Notes: generated by a model from the letters alone, not told the origin. A stretch of 33,706 nucleotides of DNA from Sediminicultor sp035648055 (GCA_035648055.1 DASRMF010000065.1:1-33706), one strand, 5' to 3'. Positions 25,122-33,370 are shown, numbered from the stretch's first letter. Translations and numbers: made by a program.

Positions 25122-25186
25122 AGATTAAAATAAAGATTACACAGATTTAATCAGCGTAATCACTTTAAAAGTAACTGGAGGAACAG

Positions 25187-25684
25187 ATGGCAATATTAGA
25201 AATTAAAGAATACGGCGAACCTGTTTTAAGAGGAAAAGCACTACCGCTTAAGGAGATTACCCCGGAAATATTGAATCTTATAAAAGATATGGCTGAAACC
25301 ATGTATACTGATTCCGGAGTAGGCCTTGCTGCCCCGCAAGTGGGGGTATCGAAAAGGATTATTATTATTGACGGAGAAGAAGATGGATTAATAGTATTGA
25401 TAAATCCTATGATTGTTAAAAGCGAGGGAGAAGTTGTAGAAGAAGAGGGATGTTTAAGTGTCCCCGGTATCTACAGTAAGGTCAAGCGTTCGTCAAGAGT
25501 AACGGTAAAGGCGATTAACGAGAACGGAGACTCGATTGAAATTACCAAAGAGAGTTTAACTGCCCGCGCCCTTCAGCACGAGATCGACCATTTAGACGGG
25601 ATTTTATTTATTGACAGAATAGGAAGAATGGAAAGACAGATGTTGCTAAATAAATTAAAAAAGAAAAAAAGTGACAGGGGATAA
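25187..25684 (+). CDS. def: peptide deformylase
   Basis: 165 residues with all three motifs: GVGLAAPQVG (44-53), EGCLSVP (87-93, metal ligand Cys89) and QHEIDHLDG (130-138, ligands His131 and His135, catalytic Glu132). It removes the formyl group from nascent N-terminal methionine. GGAGGAACAG precedes ATG 25187. It is followed two bases later by fmt, the enzyme that adds the formyl group. Confidence 0.96.
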   Translation: MAILEIKEYGEPVLRGKALPLKEITPEILNLIKDMAETMYTDSGVGLAAPQVGVSKRIIIIDGEEDGLIVLINPMIVKSEGEVVEEEGCLSVPGIYSKVKRSSRVTVKAINENGDSIEITKESLTARALQHEIDHLDGILFIDRIGRMERQMLLNKLKKKKSDRG

Positions 25685-25686
25685 TC

Positions 25687-26646
25687 ATGCTTAAAATTAT
25701 TTTTATGGGAACGGCTGATTTTGGCGGGTCGGTTTTAGAGAAACTGGCAGACAGTAAAGAAAATAAACTTATGGTAGTTACCCAGCCAGACCGTCCTCAG
25801 GGGCGCGGTAGGAAAATATTGCCCACCCCCATTAAAAAAGTTGCACTCAGTAAGGGGTTGGAAGTATTTCAACCGGAAAATATTAATGATGAGGAATCCC
25901 TGAAAACATTGAAAGAATTTAACCCGGATATTATTCTGGTGGTTGCTTATGGCCAGATTCTTTCCCGCCATATCTTAAATGTTCCCAAGTTGGGATGCAT
26001 TAATATCCACGGCTCTTTCCTGCCGAAATATCGGGGGGCTGCACCTATCAACCGGGCTATTATAAATGGTGAAAAAGAGACCGGAATAACTTTTATGTTT
26101 ATGAATGAGAAAGTAGATGCCGGAGATATCATCTTTCAGGAGAAGATAGACATCTTCCCGGATGAGACCTGCGGGGAACTTTATTACAGGCTATCTGCCC
26201 TAAGCGCTGATTCCCTCCCTAAACTTTTAAAAAAAGTAAAAAGCGGAAAGATAGAAGGAATTCCCCAGGATATTAAACTAGTGACCTTTGCCCGAAAGAT
26301 GAACAAAGAAGATGGTAAAATAGACTGGAGTGATAAAGGAGAAAAGGTTTATAATCTAATCAGAGGAACCATTCCCTACCCCGGTGCTTTTACCTATTAC
26401 CATGGCAGAAAGCTGAAAATTACCCGGGTAAGATTTCTGGATGATTATCAGGGTGAAACAGACACAGGTTCAAGTTCCCCCAAACCCGGCAGAGTAGTTA
26501 AAACTGAAAAAGATGCAATTTTAATCTCTACCGGAGATAAGGGAATTATAAAAATATTGAAGCTGATTCCTGCCGGCTCAAAAGAATTAACCGCTGAGCA
26601 ATTCGTCAACGGTTACAAGATTAAAGCAGGAGATATATTAGGTTAG
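25687..26646 (+). CDS. fmt: methionyl-tRNA formyltransferase
   Basis: 319 residues. The catalytic residues Asn106, His108 and Asp144 lie in INIHGSFLPKYRGAAPINRAI and EKVDAGDIIF. The N-terminus KIIFMGTADFGGSVL is typical. The C-terminal OB-like domain begins near residue 210 (IDWSDKGEKVYNLIRG). It formylates Met-tRNA(fMet) with 10-formyl-THF. It is part of the def-fmt-yugP-rsmB run. Confidence 0.96.
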   Translation: MLKIIFMGTADFGGSVLEKLADSKENKLMVVTQPDRPQGRGRKILPTPIKKVALSKGLEVFQPENINDEESLKTLKEFNPDIILVVAYGQILSRHILNVPKLGCINIHGSFLPKYRGAAPINRAIINGEKETGITFMFMNEKVDAGDIIFQEKIDIFPDETCGELYYRLSALSADSLPKLLKKVKSGKIEGIPQDIKLVTFARKMNKEDGKIDWSDKGEKVYNLIRGTIPYPGAFTYYHGRKLKITRVRFLDDYQGETDTGSSSPKPGRVVKTEKDAILISTGDKGIIKILKLIPAGSKELTAEQFVNGYKIKAGDILG

Positions 26647-26657
26647 GAGGTTTTTTT

Positions 26658-27338
26658 ATGTTTTTTTTCGACAGCACTATATTTATTTTAATACCAGCCA
26701 TAATTTTAACCATTTATGCTCAATACAAGGTTAAAACAACTTATTCAAAATATTCAAAAATATTAGCCAAAAGCGGATTAAGCGGGAAGGAAACAGCCGA
26801 GGAACTATTATTACGAAATAATTTAAGCAATATTAAGATAGAATCGATAAAAGGCCGCCTTTCTGACCACTATGACCCCAGACAGAAAAAGCTGGGCCTC
26901 TCCGAAGAAATATATTATGGTAAATCAATAGCTGCCCAGGGGATTGTTGCCCACGAGGTAGGTCATGCCCTTCAGGATGCCAAAAATTATTTTCCGCTCT
27001 CCCTTCGCAGCAATCTGGTACCGGTCACCAATATCGGCTCCCGCATGGCGATCCCCCTGTTTTTAATAGGCTTTATCTTCAGTTTCCCCGCCTTGATGGA
27101 TATCGGCATTATCGCCTTTTCCTTGGCCGTCCTGTTTCAGTTAGTCACTTTACCGGTCGAATTTGATGCCAGCAAGAGAGCGGTGAACCTGTTAGTTAGG
27201 GCAAATATTGTTTCGGATACAGAAGAAATTAATTCGGTAAAAAAAGTTTTAAGCGCCGCGGCATTAACCTACGTGGCTGCTGCCTCGGTAGCGGTCTTTC
27301 AACTGTTACGGCTTATAGTGTTAAGAAATAGAAGATAG
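26658..27338 (+). CDS. YugP family neutral zinc metallopeptidase (Zn_peptidase_2)
   Basis: 226 residues. The zincin motif HEVGH is at 99-103 in GIVAHEVGHALQDA. A hydrophobic N-terminal segment (3-21) and two or three further membrane spans around 125-165 and 200-220 suggest an integral membrane protease. EFDASKRAVNLL probably carries the third zinc ligand. The family is common between fmt and rsmB in clostridia; the physiological substrate is not established. Confidence 0.9.
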   Translation: MFFFDSTIFILIPAIILTIYAQYKVKTTYSKYSKILAKSGLSGKETAEELLLRNNLSNIKIESIKGRLSDHYDPRQKKLGLSEEIYYGKSIAAQGIVAHEVGHALQDAKNYFPLSLRSNLVPVTNIGSRMAIPLFLIGFIFSFPALMDIGIIAFSLAVLFQLVTLPVEFDASKRAVNLLVRANIVSDTEEINSVKKVLSAAALTYVAAASVAVFQLLRLIVLRNRR

Positions 27339-27364
27339 AAGGGAATATAAAATAAATTAAATCT

Positions 27365-28756
27365 ATGAATATAACAAAAGTTGATCCCGCAAGAGAAACA
27401 ATACTAACTATTTTAGTTAAAATTGATTCCAAACAGGGTTTTATTAATATTCTATTAAACAAATCATTAGACAAAGATAAATTTTCTACCAGAGATGCGG
27501 CTTTTATCAACGAGATAACCTATGGGGTGGTAAGAAACCGAAATAAATTAGACTGGGCTCTATCTCAATTTTCTACTAAACCTCTATCTGAGACCCCAGT
27601 ATTGATTAGAAATATATTAAGAATGGGCGTTTATCAGCTTCTGTTTTTAGACAAAGTTCCTGATTATGCAGTGTGTAATGAATCAGTCCAGTTAACAAAA
27701 AAATACGGGAATCCCGGGATAGCTAAATTTGTAAATGGTGTTTTAAGAAATATTATTCGCAACAGAGAGAATATTCGCTGGCCGGATAAGGAAAAAGAAA
27801 TGGCTCTCTACATTTCCACCATCTATTCACACCCCCTGCAGATAGTCGAGCGCTGGTTAAAAAGATTTGATTTTGCCGATACGGTTAAAATGTGCCAGGC
27901 CAACAACAAAATACCCCCTTTAGTGATTAGAACCAATACTCTAAAAATATCCCGCTCTGATTTAAAAAAGATTTTAGAAAAGGAAAACATTAAAGCAAGA
28001 GAAGGTATCTTTACCGAAGAAGCACTATATGTTAAAGGACTTTCCAATATAACCAAGTTTCCCGCTTACCGGGAAGGATTATTCCAGATTCAGGACGAAG
28101 CATCCATATTGGTCTCTCATCTACTGGAGCCCTCACCCGGTGAATCAGTAATCGATGTCTGTAGTGCACCAGGCGGGAAGACCACCCATCTTGCCCAGTT
28201 GATGGCCAACAAAGGCAGTCTACTGGCAATGGACAGTAATAAGTTAAGGTTATTAACGGTAAAAAGCAACTGCCGAAGATTAGGAATTGATATAGTAAAG
28301 ACCCGGGAGAATAATGGCGCCATATTAGCTGAAAAATATCTGAAGACAGCAGATAAAGTTTTAATAGATGTTCCCTGTACCGGACTGGGGGTCTTAAGGA
28401 GAAAACCTGACCTGAGATGGCAAGAATATAATGCAAAAAGATTTGAAAAGTTGACTAAACTGCAAGGGGAAATATTGGACCATACTTCTTGCTACCTGAA
28501 GATCGGGGGAAAATTAGTATATTCTACCTGCAGTACCGAGCCGGAAGAGAACGAGGAAATAGTAAGAAAATTTTTAGAAGAACATCCTAATTTTGAATTA
28601 GAAGATCCAGGCGAATTTCTAAAAGAGCGAAAATTGGCTGATTATGTATCAGCCCAGCACAAGAAGAGGAAATTTATTCAGATACTTCCCGGGCTTTCTA
28701 ATTTAGATTTAGAATTGGATGGATTCTTCATGGCCAAAATGATAAGGAAAGGGTAG
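27365..28756 (+). CDS. rsmB: 16S rRNA (cytosine(967)-C(5))-methyltransferase
   Basis: 463 residues. A NusB-like RNA-binding domain fills about residues 5-140, followed by the SAM-dependent methyltransferase fold: DVCSAPGGKTTHLAQ near 264, DVPCTGLGVLRRKPDLRW near 336 with a catalytic cysteine, and YSTCSTEPEENEEIV near 387 with the second. It methylates C967 of 16S rRNA. It follows fmt/yugP and precedes the PASTA-only gene by eight bases. Confidence 0.95.
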   Translation: MNITKVDPARETILTILVKIDSKQGFINILLNKSLDKDKFSTRDAAFINEITYGVVRNRNKLDWALSQFSTKPLSETPVLIRNILRMGVYQLLFLDKVPDYAVCNESVQLTKKYGNPGIAKFVNGVLRNIIRNRENIRWPDKEKEMALYISTIYSHPLQIVERWLKRFDFADTVKMCQANNKIPPLVIRTNTLKISRSDLKKILEKENIKAREGIFTEEALYVKGLSNITKFPAYREGLFQIQDEASILVSHLLEPSPGESVIDVCSAPGGKTTHLAQLMANKGSLLAMDSNKLRLLTVKSNCRRLGIDIVKTRENNGAILAEKYLKTADKVLIDVPCTGLGVLRRKPDLRWQEYNAKRFEKLTKLQGEILDHTSCYLKIGGKLVYSTCSTEPEENEEIVRKFLEEHPNFELEDPGEFLKERKLADYVSAQHKKRKFIQILPGLSNLDLELDGFFMAKMIRKG

Positions 28757-28764
28757 GGTTATAA

Positions 28765-29310
28765 ATGGAACGGATAGGGAAAATTTTTCGTTTTATCTTT
28801 AAATCATTTCTTACCACGGTTTTCATAATTTTTGCAGTAGGTGCCGGTGCAGTTTGTGCCTTTCTGGTATTCCAAAACATGTTTGATGTTTCCGATACCG
28901 TAGTCCCCTCGGTAATCGGTGATGAATTGAATATTGCTCAGGGAAAATTGTATGATGCCGGGCTAAAGATCTATGTCTCCGGCGAGGAATTTAACGAAAG
29001 AATCTCTCAAAATAAAATCATCACCCAGGATCCGGCCAGCGGGGCGAAAGTAAAAAAGAACAGAGAAATTTATGTGGTAGTAAGCAAAGAGAACGAGGTT
29101 ATTGCCTTAAACATTCCCGACCTCAGAAATAAAGAGCTGGAAGAAGCCACGGCTCTTATCGAAGAATACGGTCTGATTTTAGGCAAAGTCACCTATACCT
29201 ATCATTTTTCCGTCCCTGAGAACGTAGTTATTGCCCAAACCCCTGAACCGGGAAATACAAAAACAAACAGCAAAGAGGTTAACCTTTTAGTCAGCAAGGG
29301 ACCTTATTAG
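28765..29310 (+). CDS. membrane-anchored PASTA-domain protein without kinase domain
   Basis: 181 residues. A cytoplasmic start is followed by one membrane span (about 16-37) and two PASTA domains (about 44-108 and 112-179; key motifs VPSVIGDELNIAQGKL, ITQDPASGAKV, IPDLRNKELEEATALI, IAQTPEPG). PASTA domains bind peptidoglycan fragments or muropeptides and usually form the outer part of PrkC/PknB kinases or PBP2x. In Firmicutes, rsmB is commonly followed by rlmN, prpC and prkC; here only the PASTA and membrane part is present, with no kinase or phosphatase gene. It may sense or bind cell wall, but the partner is unknown. Confidence 0.88.
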   Translation: MERIGKIFRFIFKSFLTTVFIIFAVGAGAVCAFLVFQNMFDVSDTVVPSVIGDELNIAQGKLYDAGLKIYVSGEEFNERISQNKIITQDPASGAKVKKNREIYVVVSKENEVIALNIPDLRNKELEEATALIEEYGLILGKVTYTYHFSVPENVVIAQTPEPGNTKTNSKEVNLLVSKGPY

Positions 29311-29350
29311 TATATCGTATATCGCGTTTAGTAGGATCGGATTTATCTTG

Positions 29351-29376
29351 TAGGGGCACAATGAATTGTGCCCCTA
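29351..29376. repeat. TAGGGGCACAAT palindrome before dprA
   Basis: TAGGGGCACAAT (29351-29362) and ATTGTGCCCCTA (29365-29376) pair perfectly over a two-base loop. It is preceded by TATATCG repeats (from about 29311) and lies just upstream of the dprA ribosome site. The same TGTAGGGG start is seen at 8609 and, as a half copy, at 19271. Confidence 0.8.
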
Positions 29377-29398
29377 AGGAATCAAGGAGGAGAATCAC

Positions 29399-30496
29399 TT
29401 GAAAAAAAATTCATTACAATACTGGCTGGCCTGGAATAAAATACCGGACATAGGTCCAAAAAGATTTTACAAATTACTTGAATACTTTGGTTCAGTCGAT
29501 ACTGCCTGGCAGGCAAAATCAGGAGAAATATCCAAAATACTAAATTTAAGTTCCAAAATAGCCACCAGGATTTTCGAAGAAAAAAACAATATCAATCCCG
29601 AACAAGAACTAGATTTAATAGATAAACATAAAGTCAATGTAATAACCATTGAGGATGCCCAATATCCCGATAACCTAAAAACCATTCATTATCCTCCTCC
29701 GGTTTTATATTTTAAAGGAACTATCGTTGAAGCAGACAAAAATTCTATCTCTATCGTGGGCTCGAGAAAAGCCACCTACTATGGAAAGATGGTAGCTGAA
29801 AAATTAAGCAAAGATTTAGCTTTAAGCAGTTTAACTATAATCAGCGGAATGGCCCGGGGAATAGATACGGCCGCTCACAAAGGCGCACTTTCAGTAAATG
29901 GGCGAACCATAGCGGTACTTGGTTGCGGTGTTGATTATATATATCCTCCCGAAAATAGAAGGTTAGCTCAAGAGATACAAGAATCAGGAGCACTACTAAG
30001 CGAATTTCCTCTTTTTACTCTGCCGGAAAGACAAAACTTCCCCCGCAGGAATCGTATTATCAGCGGATTAAGTCTGGGAACGGTGGTAGTGGAGGCAGCT
30101 GAAAAGAGCGGTGCCTTAATCACTGCCGATTTCGCACTCGACCAGGGCAGGGAAGTATTTGCAATTCCGGGTAATATAAACTCTCCGTTATCCAACGGTA
30201 CGCACAATTTAATAAAACAGGGAGCAAAGCTAGTAAACAATTATCAGGATATCTTGGAAGAAATACACATAGCTCTTCCCCAAAAAACAGCCGAAAAAGA
30301 AATAGTTAAAGAAAATACTTCTCTAAACGAAGAAGAAAAAATAATTTACCGGTTAATTACCAAAGAACCTGCCCAAATAGATGAAATTATTACAGCCAGT
30401 AAACTGTCTGCCGGTAAAGTCAGCGAAACCCTACTAAACCTCGAACTAAAAGATCTAATAAAAGAAATCGAAGGAAAAAGATTCATCAAACTATAA
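29399..30496 (+). CDS. dprA: DNA-processing protein DprA (Smf)
   Basis: 365 residues, TTG start with a strong AAGGAGGAG at 29384-29392. An N-terminal helix-hairpin-helix/SAM-like region (1-65) is followed by the Rossmann-like DprA core (SIVGSRKATYYG; IISGMARGIDTAAHKGAL; AVLGCGVDYIYPPENRRL; SEFPLFTLPERQNFPRRNRIISGLS) and a C-terminal winged helix (about 305-365). It loads RecA onto incoming single-stranded DNA in transformation. No other competence gene is in the window. Confidence 0.95.
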   Translation: MKKNSLQYWLAWNKIPDIGPKRFYKLLEYFGSVDTAWQAKSGEISKILNLSSKIATRIFEEKNNINPEQELDLIDKHKVNVITIEDAQYPDNLKTIHYPPPVLYFKGTIVEADKNSISIVGSRKATYYGKMVAEKLSKDLALSSLTIISGMARGIDTAAHKGALSVNGRTIAVLGCGVDYIYPPENRRLAQEIQESGALLSEFPLFTLPERQNFPRRNRIISGLSLGTVVVEAAEKSGALITADFALDQGREVFAIPGNINSPLSNGTHNLIKQGAKLVNNYQDILEEIHIALPQKTAEKEIVKENTSLNEEEKIIYRLITKEPAQIDEIITASKLSAGKVSETLLNLELKDLIKEIEGKRFIKL

Positions 30497-30530
30497 ATTT
30501 AATAATCCAATAAAAAATAACAAAACTTTA

Positions 30531-30559
30531 TTGCTATAAACAAAATCATTTAGTATAAT
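30531..30559 (+). promoter_or_regulatory. promoter of tRNA-Pro
   Basis: TTGCTA (30531-30536), 17-base spacer, TATAAT (30554-30559), nine bases before the tRNA start. Confidence 0.65.
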
Positions 30560-30567
30560 ATAAAAGT

Positions 30568-30644
30568 CGGGGCGTAGCGCAGTTTGGAAGCGCACCTGAA
30601 TGGGGTTCAGGGGGTCGGAGGTTCAAGTCCTCTCGCCCCGACCA
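30568..30644 (+). tRNA. tRNA-Pro (anticodon GGG)
   Basis: A 77-base cloverleaf. The acceptor stem is CGGGGCG/CGCCCCG, the D stem GCGC/GCGC, the anticodon stem CCTGA/TCAGG with loop ATGGGGT (anticodon GGG) and the T arm GGAGG-TTCAAGT-CCTCT. The CCA end is encoded at 30642-30644. Confidence 0.95.
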
Positions 30645-30664
30645 GTTATAGATAGATGAATATT

Positions 30665-30696
30665 AGCCCTTTGGCATTTGCTGAAGGGCTTTTTTA
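30665..30696 (+). terminator. intrinsic terminator after tRNA-Pro
   Basis: AGCCCTT (30665-30671) pairs with AAGGGCT (30684-30690), followed by six T. Confidence 0.85.
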
Positions 30697-30720
30697 TTTT
30701 TTATAAATTATTTTTTCAGA

Positions 30721-30751
30721 AAAAGAAGGATTTTTAAAATAAACGTAGTAT
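30721..30751. other. shared AAAAAGAAGGAT motif, copy 2
   Basis: Identical 12-mer AAAAAGAAGGAT (30721-30732) with AGTA 22 bases downstream of its GAAGGAT, as at 3481-3514. It lies about 120 bases before the AI-2E gene and could be its upstream control region. Confidence 0.3.
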
Positions 30752-30850
30752 TTAATAAATATAACTAATGTAATATAATATTTAAATAGAATGTATGGTT
30801 TGACTCTCTGATTTTTAAAAATATAATTAATTTTTAATAAAGGATTTAAT

Positions 30851-31978
30851 ATGTCTCCTGGATCAAATAATGAAAAAACACAATTAACAACAAAAAAAAT
30901 AATTCTAATTGGTATTGTTCTGTTAATCGTATTAAATTTTACTTATATTATTAATCTTATTAAATATGTATCTGGAATCATTGCCTTTTTATTTATAGGT
31001 GCCGGGATTGCTTTTATTCTCAATATATTGGTTTGCAAATATGGAAAAATCTATTTTCCTGAAAGTAAGAACCAATTAATAATAAAATCACGCAGGGGAA
31101 TGGCAATCGTTTTTTCCATATTGACCATTATTTTAGTTCTATATTTTTTACTCTATCTTGTCATTCCGGAGATTGTTCGATCTATCAATTTAATTTCAGA
31201 TGACTTGCCTAATTTATATGAAAAGGTGGTTCGGTGGATAGATGAGCATTCTAAGGGATATCCTATGATAAGACAGAGGTTAGAACAAATTGATATAAAT
31301 GGAGAAGAAGCAATCGATATGGGCCTGGGAATAATCAACTCTTGGGCTTTCGGCCCGGTTTCTTTTATAGGTATGGTGTTTAATAAAATAATACAATTAT
31401 TATTAGGCATTGTTTTTGCTATTTATGTTCTATTTCACAAGGAAACACTAAAATCAAATTTCAACAAATTAATCAATGCCTATCTAAATAAAGATAAAAG
31501 AAATTATTTATTAAGGGTTATAAAAACAGCAGATGAGACATTTACCAATTTTTTTCTTGGGCAGTTTAAAGAGGCGATTATCTTTGGCTTGTTAACTATC
31601 ATTGGTATGTTAATTCTACGTTTACCTTATGCACTGACTATCGGAACTGTGGTGGGGGCAACTGCACTTATCCCAATGGTTGGGACCTTTATAGGTGCTG
31701 GGATAGGAGTTTTGTTAATCCTGCTGGTTGATGCTTTTAAAGCAGTTATCTTTATTATTTTTATTATAATTTTACAGCAAATTGAAGGCAATTTTATTTA
31801 TCCCAAAGTGATTGGGAGTAATATTGGCCTTCCCAAGATGTGGGTATTTGCGGCAATTATTATCGGAGGAGGATTTATGGGAGTTATTGGTATTTTATTA
31901 GGAGTTCCAGTAGCTGCAACAATCTACAAGCTGTTAGGTAAATCTGTGAATGAAAAACTAAAGGTCAAAAAGGCCTAA
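30851..31978 (+). CDS. AI-2E family transporter (TqsA/PerM-like)
   Basis: A 375-residue polytopic protein. It has two N-terminal spans, a soluble amphipathic region around residues 110-170 (LISDDLPNLYEKVVRWIDEH), and a C-terminal block of spans. The conserved stretch GTVVGATALIPMVGTFIG ... IILQQIEGNFIYPKVIG ... LLGVPVAATIYKLL is the AI-2E_transport signature. Family members include TqsA (AI-2 exporter), PerM and a Na+/H+ antiporter, so the substrate is open. AAAGGA at 30839-30844 is the ribosome site. Its AT-rich composition matches the window. Confidence 0.9.
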   Translation: MSPGSNNEKTQLTTKKIILIGIVLLIVLNFTYIINLIKYVSGIIAFLFIGAGIAFILNILVCKYGKIYFPESKNQLIIKSRRGMAIVFSILTIILVLYFLLYLVIPEIVRSINLISDDLPNLYEKVVRWIDEHSKGYPMIRQRLEQIDINGEEAIDMGLGIINSWAFGPVSFIGMVFNKIIQLLLGIVFAIYVLFHKETLKSNFNKLINAYLNKDKRNYLLRVIKTADETFTNFFLGQFKEAIIFGLLTIIGMLILRLPYALTIGTVVGATALIPMVGTFIGAGIGVLLILLVDAFKAVIFIIFIIILQQIEGNFIYPKVIGSNIGLPKMWVFAAIIIGGGFMGVIGILLGVPVAATIYKLLGKSVNEKLKVKKA

Positions 31979-32049
31979 AAATTGACTGTGGCTTTAGAAA
32001 AAGTGAAGTTATTGAAGTTTTATATTTTACAGTCCGAAAGTTATTTATT

Positions 32050-32193
32050 GATTTAGAAGGCAGGAAGGCAGTTAAACAGGCAATCAGGCATGCTGGAATA
32101 ACTAAACAAGCAAGCTGTCATGCCTTCTGATACTCTTTTGCGACTCATCTTCTTGAGTCAGGATATGATATAAGAACAATGCAACAATACTAA
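32050..32193 (+). pseudogene. remnant of an integron-integrase-like tyrosine recombinase (C-terminal part)
   Basis: Reading the frame of 32065 gives KAVKQAIRHAGITK, then CHAF, a TGA stop at 32128-32130, then YSFATHLLESGYDIRTMQQ and a TAA stop at 32191. This is the conserved box II region of IntI/XerD-type recombinases (consensus around AGITK, CHTFRHSFATHLLE, GYDIRTVQELLGH). The TGA occupies the place of the first catalytic Arg (a CGA-to-TGA change). The C-terminal catalytic Tyr segment is missing. No function is possible; it is a scar of a mobile element. Confidence 0.8.
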
Positions 32194-32334
32194 ATTAGCA
32201 ATATATTCAAGAAAAAATAAAAAAAACAATTTATAAATTACGTAATAATAAATCACTAGACAAATAATAGGCATCATGGGAGAAGTAGTCATGGAAAATA
32301 ACCTTTGTTTTTTCCGTTATCGCACTCATTTTTT

Positions 32335-32341
32335 GTTAGGC
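32335..32341 (+). other. possible attC/attI core site GTTAGGC
   Basis: GTTAGGC fits the integron core consensus GTTRRRY and lies 38 bases upstream of the GC-rich channel gene and about 140 bases after the integrase remnant. No matching RYYYAAC arm is visible upstream, so a complete attC cannot be shown and a 7-base match alone is weak. Confidence 0.2.
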
Positions 32342-32378
32342 GGCAGGATTTCCGGTGGCTTGGAAGGGAGGTGGTCTG

Positions 32379-33215
32379 ATGAGTGATGTCTGTAACAGGG
32401 AGAAACAAGATGAGGCAGCTCCTGTTGAGGATGCGCTAAAAAAGGAACGATACGAGCTGCTCCAGCGCCTGGAGAACTCGCTGGAAATGCCGATGCTGGT
32501 CCTGGCCTTCGTATGGTTGGCGCTGTTGATCGTGGAGTTGATCTGGGGAGAGAGCCAGTTGTTCCTGATTATTGGCACGATTATTTGGGTGATATTCATT
32601 CTCAGCTTCGCGGTGGAATTCATCCTGGCTCCGCACAAGGCCGCTTACCTAAAGCATAATTGGTTGGCGGCCATTTCGCTACTGGTACCGGCGCTGCGTA
32701 TCTTTCGCATCTTCCGGGTATTTCGGCTGTTCCGGCTGGCCCGCGTGGGGCGGGGTTTGAGTTTGCTCCGCGTCGTCAGCTCGCTGAACCGCAGTATGCG
32801 TGCGCTGGGGGCGAGCCTGAGCCGGCGGGGCTTCGGCTACGTTATTGCCCTTACGGTACTGGTCATGTTTACCGGTGCGGCCGGGATGTACGCCTTCGAG
32901 AAAGTGGCTCCCGGCGGCATGCAAAGCTACGGTGAGGCGCTGTGGTGGACCGTGATGCTCCTTACCACGATGGGCTCTGAGTACTGGCCGCAGACGGTCG
33001 AGGGACGCGTGTTGTGTGTCTTCTTGGCACTGTATGCTTTCGCCGTATTCGGTTACGTGACCGCCACACTCGCAACCTTCTTCATCGGCCGTGATGCAGA
33101 GCATGATGAGGCGGAGTTGGCGGGAACCAAACAATTGGCCGTGCTTCGGGACGAGATAACCGCCCTGCGTGAAGAGATGCTGACCCTCTTGCGGCGGCGA
33201 CCGCCGCAGGTCTGA
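32379..33215 (+). CDS. voltage-sensor ion channel (ion transport protein family) with non-canonical pore motif
   Basis: 278 residues from ATG 32379 with GGGAGGTG at 32366-32373; a GTG at 32355 is in frame but less likely. S1-S3 fill about residues 38-83. S4 carries seven arginines every third residue (107 to 125). S5 is at 152-175, the pore helix at 187-197, and S6 at 210-236. A C-terminal coiled coil follows. The expected K+ filter TVGYGD is replaced by TTMGSEYWP (196-204), so ion selectivity is uncertain. The gene is GC-rich (37 of 60 bases at 32821-32880) against 15 of 60 in the neighbouring AI-2E gene at 31501-31560, which indicates recent transfer. Confidence 0.85.
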   Translation: MSDVCNREKQDEAAPVEDALKKERYELLQRLENSLEMPMLVLAFVWLALLIVELIWGESQLFLIIGTIIWVIFILSFAVEFILAPHKAAYLKHNWLAAISLLVPALRIFRIFRVFRLFRLARVGRGLSLLRVVSSLNRSMRALGASLSRRGFGYVIALTVLVMFTGAAGMYAFEKVAPGGMQSYGEALWWTVMLLTTMGSEYWPQTVEGRVLCVFLALYAFAVFGYVTATLATFFIGRDAEHDEAELAGTKQLAVLRDEITALREEMLTLLRRRPPQV

Positions 33216-33289
33216 GGTACAGGATAGAGAGATCATTGTTTATTTTCAGTAATTACTTAAGAGAAAGGGGTCTATGAAGCACCCCGGAT

Positions 33290-33314
33290 TATGTTATATA
33301 TAGAAGATAACATA
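33290..33314. repeat. TATGTTAT/ATAACATA inverted repeat
   Basis: TATGTTAT (33290-33297) and ATAACATA (33307-33314) form an 8-bp hairpin with nine-base loop. A shorter GGGGT/ACCCC hairpin (33267-33271 with 33281-33285) precedes it, just after the channel gene. Either could end the channel transcript, but there is no T-run. Confidence 0.4.
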
Positions 33315-33341
33315 CAACATCATCATATCCATATGATTATG

Positions 33342-33370
33342 TTGACAAAGCAGGGTGTTTCTTCTATAAT
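33342..33370 (+). promoter_or_regulatory. perfect-consensus sigma-70 promoter
   Basis: TTGACA (33342-33347), exact 17-base spacer, TATAAT (33365-33370). It points into the IS200-like remnant and the new gene at 33658. It is the strongest promoter-like sequence in the window. Confidence 0.7.

Noticed and set aside
32275..32341. Complete attC recombination site
   Set aside because: GTTAGGC fits the core consensus, but no RYYYAAC partner with pairing arms is visible within about 130 bases upstream.
32679..33236. Long minus-strand reading frame across the channel gene
   Set aside because: It is an antisense frame kept open by the GC-rich composition of the channel gene; it lacks family features and a ribosome site.
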